From Maridesulfovibrio sp. (GTDB taxonomy: Bacteria; Desulfobacterota; Desulfovibrionia; Desulfovibrionales; Desulfovibrionaceae): a stretch of DNA of 64,000 nt. The stretch lies in assembly GCF_963667685.1 (NCBI RefSeq), contig NZ_OY763930.1, positions 2,319,435 through 2,383,434 of the forward strand. The letters are read 5' to 3'. Shown here piece by piece: positions 43,204 through 50,222 of this stretch. How positions within the stretch are numbered: the first letter of the stretch is position 1; each line of letters begins with the position of its first letter. A model generated the notes under the pieces. The model made no database searches. It was not told where the DNA came from and saw nothing but the letters and a program-made list of their open reading frames with translations. A program made the position numbers and the translations under genes.

Positions 43204-43794
43204 TTAAAAAGGGACACCTCTAAAGACGTTGAACTTGTTGATAGCACCGTCAAATTCTTTAGGGTTGAGTTCGTTGTTCAGGTCCGTGTCAAAATCTTTG
43301 AAGTTTGTTTTCAGTTGGATTGCTTCAGCTTCCTGCTCATCTATTTTGCCGTCTTTGTTGGAATCGGCTTCGTCAAAACTGGGTATGGGCTGCCTGATTT
43401 CGTATTTGTCAACGATGGCGCATTTGATGTTCGGGCCATTGGCGTCCAGTGTGACATCAATATAAGTTCCGGGAGAGACGTAAAGCTTTGCGCAGGTATC
43501 GCCGGAATACAGGGTTGTGCCGTCTTCGGATTCAAGGGCAAGTTTAATTTTCGCCTTGTCGCCTTTTTTGTCGAAACAATCTTTATTGTAAAGGGCATTG
43601 CAAGTGCAATCGGCAATAGTTTTGGGCTTTATCCGGCCGAACTTGAAATCGTTTGATTTGCCCCAGACCCGGATAACTGAGTTGGTATGGTTGATGACCG
43701 TGAACATCTTTTCTTCAGCCGCTGCTGATGTGACAGCCATGGCCAGCAGTGCGGCAGGCAGTATAGTGAACTTCAGAAATTTCTTAATGAACAT
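43204..43794 (-). CDS. Exported EF-hand protein
   Basis: The 196-residue protein has a Sec signal peptide (cleavage near SAAA, residue 26). Two EF-hand loops occur in the C-terminal half: DSNKDGKIDEQE near 143 with all six coordination positions, and a second, less perfect DTDLNNELNPKE near 168. Four or five cysteines (CTC, CFD, CAK, KCA) could form disulfides. The N-terminal domain is beta-rich and unassigned. It is the first gene of a seven-gene run toward comF. Calcium binding in the periplasm is likely. Confidence 0.85.
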   Translation of the reverse strand: MFIKKFLKFTILPAALLAMAVTSAAAEEKMFTVINHTNSVIRVWGKSNDFKFGRIKPKTIADCTCNALYNKDCFDKKGDKAKIKLALESEDGTTLYSGDTCAKLYVSPGTYIDVTLDANGPNIKCAIVDKYEIRQPIPSFDEADSNKDGKIDEQEAEAIQLKTNFKDFDTDLNNELNPKEFDGAINKFNVFRGVPF

Positions 43795-43863
43795 TTAATT
43801 TCTCCCGAATAGTGATATTGAACTTTTTTTAAGCGCTAGCGGAGTTAATTGCAAGGGTATAGA

Positions 43864-43897
43864 AAAAGCCCTCCCGGACTAAACCGGGAGGGCTTTT
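43864..43897 (-). terminator. Terminator of the SAM-riboswitch-controlled gene
   Basis: A perfect 14-bp stem (AAAAGCCCTCCCGG and its complement) closes a 6-base loop; on the minus strand TTTTTC follows. It lies 28 bases after the 90-residue gene. Confidence 0.92.
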
Positions 43898-43925
43898 GGC
43901 GTTTGGTCAGATTCTGGTGCTGTAA

Positions 43926-44198
43926 TTAAACCAGTTTACCGAAAGAAAGGATAATGTTCTTGCGGTATGTACGGTTCTTCCAGACAGCTTCAGCACCTTC
44001 TTCTTCAATATCGCGGCTCAGGATTTTGCGCATTTCTTCTTTTTGGGTTGTGCCGAGATGAAGTTCGCTTATGTCACCCAGAAGAGCAAGCGGATCGCTG
44101 TAGTCTTCGGGGAAAGGTTCATTTTCATTGTCTCTGCAAAAGAAACATATGGTTCCTGAGTGGAAATTGCCGGTAGCTTTTTTTACGATGTCGGTCAT
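43926..44198 (-). CDS. 90-residue protein of unknown function behind a SAM-I riboswitch
   Basis: The product starts MTDIVKKATGNFHSG, has a CFFC pair (CxxC, near residue 18), a central helical part rich in Glu, and a basic C-terminus (WKNRTYRKN). There is no signal peptide or membrane segment. The ATG at 44198 has GGAG eight bases upstream; an in-frame TTG extension to 44378 reads through structured leader and is rejected. The SAM-I riboswitch and its terminator lie 230 bases upstream with no other gene between, so S-adenosylmethionine should control this gene. I do not recognise the family. Confidence 0.75.
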   Translation of the reverse strand: MTDIVKKATGNFHSGTICFFCRDNENEPFPEDYSDPLALLGDISELHLGTTQKEEMRKILSRDIEEEGAEAVWKNRTYRKNIILSFGKLV

Positions 44199-44216
44199 TG
44201 GTTGATCTCCGTTTTT

Positions 44217-44255
44217 GCGTCCTGCTTCCATTGAATGCCCTGAAGCAGTGGACGC
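44217..44255 (-). promoter_or_regulatory. Long hairpin before the ribosome site of the SAM-regulated gene
   Basis: GCGTCC and TGCTTC pair with GGACGC and GAAGCA (12 bp with a 2-base bulge). It ends about 9 bases before GGAG of the 90-residue gene. A second hairpin, GGTGGGAG/CTCCCACC, lies at 44330-44363. The leader thus has structure beyond the riboswitch terminator. Confidence 0.6.
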
Positions 44256-44426
44256 CTGGTATTTTGCTATGCTGTAGTTATGCCGAGCAAAATTTTCCTT
44301 ATCCGGGCATTTTAGCGGCATCTGTTTTAGGTGGGAGCGCAAGTATCCATAAATCCTCCCACCGGAATTCCCTTTCAAGCTAAAGGCTTATATAAAGCAC
44401 GTTTAGTTATTCAGGGTTTCCAGAAA

Positions 44427-44458
44427 CGAAAAAAGGCATCCCCAATTGGAAATGCCTT
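44427..44458 (-). terminator. Terminator of the SAM-I riboswitch
   Basis: On the minus strand AAGGCATTTCCAATT pairs with GGGGATGCCTT around AATT with a few mismatches, followed by TTTTTT. It lies 26 bases after the riboswitch aptamer, the usual place for the SAM-dependent terminator. Confidence 0.8.
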
Positions 44459-44484
44459 CAAGAAATTCAAATTATTAAATCCCT

Positions 44485-44581
44485 CTCATGGACCCCATAA
44501 GGGCAGGCATTGGCACCTTGCCGCAAGGGGCAGGTTGCCGGATGGTCAGCGGGCCTAAATCCCTCGCATCCTCTTCATGAG
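44485..44581 (-). promoter_or_regulatory. SAM-I (S-box) riboswitch
   Basis: The minus strand shows the S-box consensus in order: CTCATGAAGAG (P1, then the AGAG), GATGCGAGGGATTT, GGCCC, CCGGCAACC, AAGGTGCCAA, then CATGAG closing P1. These are the kink-turn and SAM pocket elements. A sigma-70 promoter lies 29 bases upstream and a terminator downstream, giving a complete transcription-attenuation unit that should switch off at high SAM. Confidence 0.93.
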
Positions 44582-44610
44582 TAATCTTTTCGGTTCAAAG
44601 AACGTAAAAA

Positions 44611-44639
44611 AATATATTCTCGGCACGGTAGTCAGTCAA
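44611..44639 (-). promoter_or_regulatory. Sigma-70 promoter of the SAM-I riboswitch transcript
   Basis: TTGACT (-35) and TATATT (-10) are separated by 17 bases on the minus strand. The expected start (about 44604) lies about 22 bases before P1 of the aptamer. Confidence 0.8.
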
Positions 44640-44687
44640 GTGCTTTTTTGCAGATTAGGCAAGTTTGAGGTCAAGGTTGCGTTAATG

Positions 44688-46247
44688 CTATTCTTTTCCA
44701 GCCATTCTCGCCAGTTCAGCCTCAACTTCTATGTCGTTTAACTGGCGGCAGGTGGTAAACGTTTCTTTGTTCACTACACCTTTGTGGATCAGGAAATGAC
44801 GTTCGGCAAGTTTGGCAAGCTGCGGCCAGTGGGTGATGACGATCAGCTGCTGGCGGTCGGCGAGCTCCTGCATCTTTTCGCCAACACGGTTCAGGGTGTG
44901 ACCGCCGATGCCGGAATCCACTTCGTCAAAAATCAGGGTCGGTTTTTCCGATTCGCCCTGAAGTCCGGTGATGGCCAGCAGAAACCGGGAAAGTTCACCG
45001 CCGGATGCTATTTTATCGAGCGGCTGTGCTGATTGACCCGGGTTGGGGATCCACATCAGGCGTCCGCGCATCTCGGAAAGGCCCGGATAAAGTTCATGGG
45101 CCTGAAATTCAAATTGCACCTGTACATGTTCGGAAAAGCCCAGGCCCTTCAGTTCCGCAACTACACGGTCGGTTAATTTTTTTGCCGCTTTTTTTCGGGC
45201 GGCAGTGAGTTTGTCCAGAGCTTTTGCGAGTTCTTCTACAAGCTCCTTTTCTTTTTTTTCTATCTGAGCCAGTTCAAGTGCGCAGGAATCAAGGAAATCG
45301 AGATTTTCATTAATTTCATTTTGCAGATCCACAATCTGGTCGAGAGTGCGGCCGAGTTTGCGTTTAAGTTTTGAAAGATCGTAGAGCCTTGATTCAATAT
45401 CATCAATTGATTCCTCGGAGTCAAAATCAAGCGGCTGGGCACGCAGTTTTCCTGCAAGTTCATCAAGAAAATGTCTGAACTCGATGACAGTTTCCCGGTC
45501 CTGTCCGTAGTCCGGGAATAGATCACAAATACGTTCCATCTCAGAAGAGAGGGCGGATACTCCACCGCAAAGATCCAGTTGGCCGCGCATTATATCCATG
45601 GTGTTCTGGATGCATTTCCCCGCGTTTTCCTGAGCCTGCAAAGCATTTTTCTTTTCAAGCAGTTCGTCTTCTTCGCCGGGATAAGGGGCAACCTTTTCAA
45701 TCTCGGTGCGTTGAAACTCAAGAAAATCCTTTTTTTCAAGAAGAGATGCGGACCGGTTTTTGAGCTCTTCTTTCTGAGTCAGCAGGGTTCGCAGGGCGGT
45801 TAGAATTTTATCCTTTTTTTCCGAAATGGTGTGGTCTTCTAAAAAAGTGTCCAGCATTCGGCACTGGTAAGCAGGCTGGAGCAATTTTTGTTGAGCATGC
45901 TGGCTGGTGTGCAGAATCATGGAAGCACCCATGTCACGGATAGAGCCTTGAGAGCTTAGTTTGTCGTTAACGTATACTCGGCTGCGTCCTGTCGCAGCCG
46001 AAAGCACGCGCCGCACTATGGATTCTGATCCGTCCGGGTGGATGAACAGGGCTTCAACAAAAGCCTGCTCCTTGCCGGGACGAACCATGTCAGGTCGCAT
46101 CTTTTGTCCTGTCAGGAAATCAATTGCCCGCAGGATGAAAGACTTACCTGCTCCTGTTTCACCTGTAAGCACGTTCATGCCTGAAGAAAATTCAATTTCA
46201 GCATCTTCGATGAGAGCGAGGTCACGAATTCTGAGCAGTTCCAGCAT
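44688..46247 (-). CDS. recN: DNA repair protein RecN
   Basis: The 519-residue SMC-like ATPase acts in double-strand break repair. Walker A is GETGAGKS near residue 30. The central part (about 150-340) is coiled coil, and the C-terminus has ASGGELSRFLLAI (signature), LIFDEVDSGIGG (Walker B) and ITHWPQLA. It is shorter than the usual 550 residues by about 30, from a shorter coiled coil. It follows the permease gene oppC by 14 bases and probably shares its transcript. Confidence 0.94.
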   Translation of the reverse strand: MLELLRIRDLALIEDAEIEFSSGMNVLTGETGAGKSFILRAIDFLTGQKMRPDMVRPGKEQAFVEALFIHPDGSESIVRRVLSAATGRSRVYVNDKLSSQGSIRDMGASMILHTSQHAQQKLLQPAYQCRMLDTFLEDHTISEKKDKILTALRTLLTQKEELKNRSASLLEKKDFLEFQRTEIEKVAPYPGEEDELLEKKNALQAQENAGKCIQNTMDIMRGQLDLCGGVSALSSEMERICDLFPDYGQDRETVIEFRHFLDELAGKLRAQPLDFDSEESIDDIESRLYDLSKLKRKLGRTLDQIVDLQNEINENLDFLDSCALELAQIEKKEKELVEELAKALDKLTAARKKAAKKLTDRVVAELKGLGFSEHVQVQFEFQAHELYPGLSEMRGRLMWIPNPGQSAQPLDKIASGGELSRFLLAITGLQGESEKPTLIFDEVDSGIGGHTLNRVGEKMQELADRQQLIVITHWPQLAKLAERHFLIHKGVVNKETFTTCRQLNDIEVEAELARMAGKE

Positions 46248-46261
46248 ATTGATTTTACCGT

Positions 46262-47107
46262 TTACTGTTTGAGTCTGGGGTCGAGGATGTCACGCAATGC
46301 TTCTCCGAGCAGGTTGTAGCCGAGCACGGTCAGCAGAATAGCCATTCCGGGAAAGATGGAAAGCCAAGGGGCAATTTCCAGTACTTCTTTGCCTTCCATG
46401 AGCAGGTTGCCCCATGACGGGTCCGGGGGCTGCACACCGAGTCCTAAGAAACTGAGTGATGATTCCACAAGTATTGCTCCTGCAACACCTAGAGTTGCAG
46501 AAACCAGTACCGGGGTGATCGCGTTTGGCAGGATATGGGTCAGCATGATGCGGACAGACCCGGCTCCGGCCAGGCGTGATGCCAGCACAAAGTCGCGTTT
46601 GCGCAGGGATAGAGTCTCCGCGCGGACCAGTCTGGCTACGCCCATCCATGAGGTTAAACCGATGACAATCATTATGTTGGTCAGTCCCGGCTCAAGGAAT
46701 GCGATGACCGCAAGGATCAGGAAAAACGAGGGAAAGCAGAGCATTACGTCAACCCCGCGCATGATGATTTCATCTACCAGTCCACCGAAATATCCGGCAG
46801 CAAGCCCAAGAGCCAGTCCGATGGTCGTGGAAATTCCCACAGCCACAAACCCGACCCAGAGGGAAACACGGCCACCGTAGAGCATACGAGCGAATACGTC
46901 GCGGCCCAGTGCGTCAGTTCCAAAAAGGTTGGTAGAACTAGGTCCTTGCAGCAGGTGGTCCACGTTCAGGGCATTTGGATCATAAGGTGTCAGCAGGGGG
47001 GCGAAAACTGCCGCCAGTGAAACAGTGCCTACAAGAAAAATACCTAGGTAGAGCAGCCCGTATTTCTGTAATTTTGAAGGCGGGGTGAGCGGTTTTTTGT
47101 TACCCAT
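46262..47107 (-). CDS. ABC transporter permease, OppC/DppC type
   Basis: The 281-residue inner-membrane protein has six helices, an N-terminal cytoplasmic tail and the EAA-type loop (LAGAGSVRIMLTHILPN, near 175-191) that contacts the ATPase. The C-terminus has LGLGVQPPDPSWG and LGEALRDILDPR, both typical of oligopeptide/dipeptide/nickel OppC subunits. The start overlaps the OppB stop (TAATG). No ATPase or substrate-binding protein gene is adjacent, so these must be supplied from elsewhere. Confidence 0.9.
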   Translation of the reverse strand: MGNKKPLTPPSKLQKYGLLYLGIFLVGTVSLAAVFAPLLTPYDPNALNVDHLLQGPSSTNLFGTDALGRDVFARMLYGGRVSLWVGFVAVGISTTIGLALGLAAGYFGGLVDEIIMRGVDVMLCFPSFFLILAVIAFLEPGLTNIMIVIGLTSWMGVARLVRAETLSLRKRDFVLASRLAGAGSVRIMLTHILPNAITPVLVSATLGVAGAILVESSLSFLGLGVQPPDPSWGNLLMEGKEVLEIAPWLSIFPGMAILLTVLGYNLLGEALRDILDPRLKQ

Positions 47108-48099
47108 TAGTCCTGCCTCCCGGCGCGAATACGCGGATCGGCCAGTCCATACGCAACATCAGCCAGCAGGTTGCCGGCCAGCGTCAGCATGGCCCCGAGC
47201 ACAAGAGATCCCATGATCAGCGAATAGTCGCGGGCCATGACCGCTTCATAAAAAAGCTGCCCCAGTCCGGGCAGCGCGAAGATGGATTCAATGATCACAC
47301 TGCCGCCGATCAGCCCCGGAATGGATAACCCGAGGATGGTTATTACCGGTAGCAATCCGTTGCGCAGGGCATGTTTGAAAAGTACCTTGCGCATGGGCAG
47401 GCCCTTGGCTTTGGCGGTTGTGATGTAATCCTGCCGCAGCACTTCAAGCATGGACGAGCGCATAAAACGGGACATTCCGGCCAGACTTCCGAAAGTATAT
47501 ATAAAGATAGGCAGGGCCAGATGCCGGGCGAGATCCAACATCTTCCCCCATGGAGAAAGGAGTTCATAGTCAAGCGAAGTCAATCCGGATATGGGAAATA
47601 CGGGATAGTAGATACCGAGCCAGAGCATGAGCAGTAGAGCTAGCCAGAACCCCGGTACCGCAAAGCCGATGAAAACCAGCACCGTCATTCCCCGGTCAAA
47701 CCAGCTGTCTTTTTTCCATGCTGAATACATGCCGATTGGAACTGCAATCATTAAGGTCAGGAAAAGCGATGCCATATTCATTCCGAAAGTAAGTGGCAGC
47801 CGTTCTTTTATACGGTCCCAGACAGGGCGCCTATCCCCGGACATGGATATGCCGAAGTCGAATTTAGCTAGTCGTGTGACCCAGTTTATGTATTGTTCGT
47901 GGAGCGGTTTATCCAGTCCATAGAGTTTTTCCAACTTTTGCCGGGTTTCAACGGTGGCGGTGGGATTCAGGGTCGTTTCCATGTCGGTTGGTGATCCGGG
48001 GGCAAGGTGAATGACCCAGAAGCTGATTACCGTGATGCCGATAAAGACCACGGAAACCCACACGAATTTGGAAATTATTTTTAAGGCAATGTCCAGCAT
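47107..48099 (-). CDS. ABC transporter permease, OppB/DppB type
   Basis: The 330-residue protein has six helices, a large extracytoplasmic domain (about 40-100) containing TVETRQKLEKLYGLD, and the EAA loop TTAKAKGLPMRKVLFKH near 235. These fit the OppB half of a peptide/nickel ABC importer. It pairs with OppC through a one-base overlap. It is the first gene of the oppB-oppC-recN run and faces tRNA-Ala across 250 bases without a gene. The substrate is unknown. Confidence 0.9.
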   Translation of the reverse strand: MLDIALKIISKFVWVSVVFIGITVISFWVIHLAPGSPTDMETTLNPTATVETRQKLEKLYGLDKPLHEQYINWVTRLAKFDFGISMSGDRRPVWDRIKERLPLTFGMNMASLFLTLMIAVPIGMYSAWKKDSWFDRGMTVLVFIGFAVPGFWLALLLMLWLGIYYPVFPISGLTSLDYELLSPWGKMLDLARHLALPIFIYTFGSLAGMSRFMRSSMLEVLRQDYITTAKAKGLPMRKVLFKHALRNGLLPVITILGLSIPGLIGGSVIIESIFALPGLGQLFYEAVMARDYSLIMGSLVLGAMLTLAGNLLADVAYGLADPRIRAGRQD

Positions 48100-48298
48100 A
48101 GTACCTCGTTAAAAAAAGCGTTTTCAGATTCAGTCAGTGAAAAGCAGATTACTTCAATTTGAGTGTTGAGGCAATAGTGTTTGTTTATGAAAAGTAAACT
48201 TGTGTTGTGTTTTATATACGGTGATATTCGGAAGTCCAGTTTAGCCGAAGCAGCATGAGATGGATATCGATTTATGCTAAAATAATTGAAAAAAAGTG

Positions 48299-48327
48299 TT
48301 GACAGCTGACCCATGTTTTTATAAACA
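48299..48327 (+). promoter_or_regulatory. Promoter of tRNA-Ala
   Basis: TTGACA (48299-48304) and TAAACA (48322-48327) are 17 bases apart, with the -10 ending 20 bases before the tRNA 5' end. It has the same -10 and spacing as the tRNA-Leu promoter. Confidence 0.75.
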
Positions 48328-48347
48328 CTTCTTCACCCAACGCAAGT

Positions 48348-48423
<76 letters not shown>

Positions 48424-48431
48424 GATATTTC

Positions 48432-48466
48432 AAGGGTTTACGAGTAATGTCGTAAACCCTTTTTTT
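48432..48466 (+). terminator. Terminator of tRNA-Ala
   Basis: An 11-bp perfect stem (AAGGGTTTACG and its complement) with an 8-base loop is followed by TTTTTTT. Confidence 0.92.
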
Positions 48467-48482
48467 GTTCGTTGTCGTCAGA

Positions 48483-48526
48483 GGTACCAGTTTGGTACCA
48501 GTTTTTATGCTTTCACTTGGTACCAC
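48483..48526 (+). repeat. Three GGTACCA repeats at the left edge of the island
   Basis: GGTACCAG occurs at 48483-48490 and 48494-48501 (11-base period), and GGTACCAC at 48519-48526. Each contains the palindrome GGTACC. They lie just past the tRNA-Ala terminator and may be recombinase or regulator sites of the integrated element. Confidence 0.5.
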
Positions 48527-48580
48527 TTCAAAATGCCTTCATATTATGTCATCCTCTGTGAAAAAAATGAAAGGTGGCGT

Positions 48581-49912
48581 ATGTTTTCAATTTTATTCAA
48601 TAAGGACAAAGATAGTTCTACCTTAAAAGGGGGTCCCCGTAAGGATAAGAGCCTTTATTCAAAGGTCGCTTTATTTTGTAAGAAGGCTTTTTGCAAAAGT
48701 GAATATGACAAAAAGGCTGAAAAAGAAGATAGTGCCGAAATATACGCTTTTTGTAGTGTCGGCGGTTTTATCTGCGAAAGAATAGAGGCTGCTAGTAAAA
48801 GAAAGACACAAGGCTTTTCAGAAAAGTTTTGCAGTCTTGTTGAATCTATTAACGTAAATGCGTTAAACGGCTTAATGATCAATAAAGAGTTTTTTCGATC
48901 ATTAGCAGAGATTAATTCTATATTTTGTTTAGGTGGTATCAATCAAGAATATTATCATCCCATCTTTGAGATCGATAAAGCTCATTCATCTAGTGCTTAT
49001 GTATTTCCTCCTTCCACTTCACTTCCTGAATATGTTTTTTCTGGAGACCTTTTAAGACGGTTTTTAGGAAATCCCGCTTCAGTCCATATGCAAAAAATAA
49101 TCATATTTCAAAGAGTGTTTTTAGAAATTTTCATGGCATCATCCATTCTTGTACAAGAATATAGAGAGGCAGGAACTATTAGTAATCCTTTATTTGAAAG
49201 ACTTGTACAAAATGGAAAAGAGTTAGAATTCTTGTTGAATAAAACTCATTCTGATCGGGAAATTTTGAATTCTGAAATGGAACGGGAAAAGTCATTAATA
49301 GGAATTTCATATGAGGATGTACAAAGGGTTATGATTCCTTACAGTCCGTATCTTGAAGCTCTGTCTGAGTTTGAGATTGTGCCAGAAAATCTAGATGACA
49401 TGGTTCTGCAACAAGCAGAAGAGTTTCTTGATTCTAAAAGAGATATTGAATCGACTGAGAAATGTTTAGAAGATGAAGTTGTTGAGTTGCCAAATGTTGA
49501 GTTGTTAGGCGAAAGCGAAAGTGTGATTGAAGATGTTAATGCTGATGTAATCCAGTTTCTTTCAAAACTTGAAGAAGATCACCACCGTAGAGATATTTAT
49601 TTTTCAATTATTGCTTATGAGTATGTAAAGGGAGGTAAAAAATTAAAATTTAAACCTTTTTGGGAATGGCTTCTAATACATTTGGCGGATCAACCTTATC
49701 ACACTCGTAATATTGATGGTTATGAAGTTAAGATCTTTTTGAGGGGAGAAGTTATCGAGCATTTAGGTCTGTTGAAGGATGCAAAGAAGAATAGTCAAGT
49801 TCAAGAAGATACATTTAAAAGGGTGTACTTTAAAGAAATAAACTCTATCTGTCCGAAAATAAAGAAGTTTTGTATAAAAAGTAATATTGAGAATATTCCT
49901 ATTATTCTCTAA
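48581..49912 (+). CDS. Unknown 443-residue protein in the island
   Basis: The protein is hydrophilic and AT-rich in codons (many Lys, Glu, Asn, Ile), unlike the flanking core genes. Residues 1-50 are basic with two Cys. A long helical, acidic middle (about 230-330) precedes a C-terminal part resembling a small folded domain with DHHRRDIYFS. There is no signal peptide, membrane helix or recognisable catalytic motif. ATG 48581 has AAAGGTGG six bases upstream; an in-frame extension runs back through tRNA-Ala and is rejected. It stands where an integrase gene would be expected but does not look like one. Confidence 0.65.
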   Translation: MFSILFNKDKDSSTLKGGPRKDKSLYSKVALFCKKAFCKSEYDKKAEKEDSAEIYAFCSVGGFICERIEAASKRKTQGFSEKFCSLVESINVNALNGLMINKEFFRSLAEINSIFCLGGINQEYYHPIFEIDKAHSSSAYVFPPSTSLPEYVFSGDLLRRFLGNPASVHMQKIIIFQRVFLEIFMASSILVQEYREAGTISNPLFERLVQNGKELEFLLNKTHSDREILNSEMEREKSLIGISYEDVQRVMIPYSPYLEALSEFEIVPENLDDMVLQQAEEFLDSKRDIESTEKCLEDEVVELPNVELLGESESVIEDVNADVIQFLSKLEEDHHRRDIYFSIIAYEYVKGGKKLKFKPFWEWLLIHLADQPYHTRNIDGYEVKIFLRGEVIEHLGLLKDAKKNSQVQEDTFKRVYFKEINSICPKIKKFCIKSNIENIPIIL

Positions 49913-49958
49913 TTTTGCCGTTATCTTTGGAGGAAATCATAACTCTGGAGATGACATC

Positions 49959-50219
49959 ATGTCTTTTAAGAAATTAAAAACAACGACTAAGGAACCAAAA
50001 CGTCAAGATACGTTTTTTAAAAATCTTTTAGCTGAACTTCCGCCTATCATTCCTCGTAAGGAGCTGCCTAAGTATCTTGGTAACTTGATAAGTGTAGGCT
50101 ATATGGCAAACCTTGATTCTGCCGGGCAAGGACCAGAATCACGCAGAATTGGCGGGCACGTTGTTTATGAACGTGATAGTTTTGTACAGTGGCTTGAATC
50201 CCGCACAGGGAATGATTAA
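49959..50219 (+). CDS. Small HTH protein, AlpA/excisionase-like
   Basis: The 86-residue protein carries a winged-helix-like pattern (PIIPRKELPKYLGNLISVGYMANLDSAG, then RRIGGHVVYERDSFVQWLESR), which fits the MerR/AlpA-type excisionase group (HTH_17). ATG 49959 has GGAG eight bases upstream. It precedes the primase gene by 3 bases, so the two are co-transcribed. AlpA-like proteins regulate integration, excision or replication genes in mobile elements. Confidence 0.7.
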   Translation: MSFKKLKTTTKEPKRQDTFFKNLLAELPPIIPRKELPKYLGNLISVGYMANLDSAGQGPESRRIGGHVVYERDSFVQWLESRTGND

Positions 50220-50222
50220 GCC

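Noticed and set aside
44199..44378. N-terminal extension of the 90-residue gene
   Set aside because: It would start with TTG and read through two leader hairpins; the composition is not protein-like and GGAG lies at the shorter start.
48483..48526. GGTACCA repeats as a CRISPR array
   Set aside because: Repeats are only 7-8 bases long, uneven in spacing and have no cas genes nearby.
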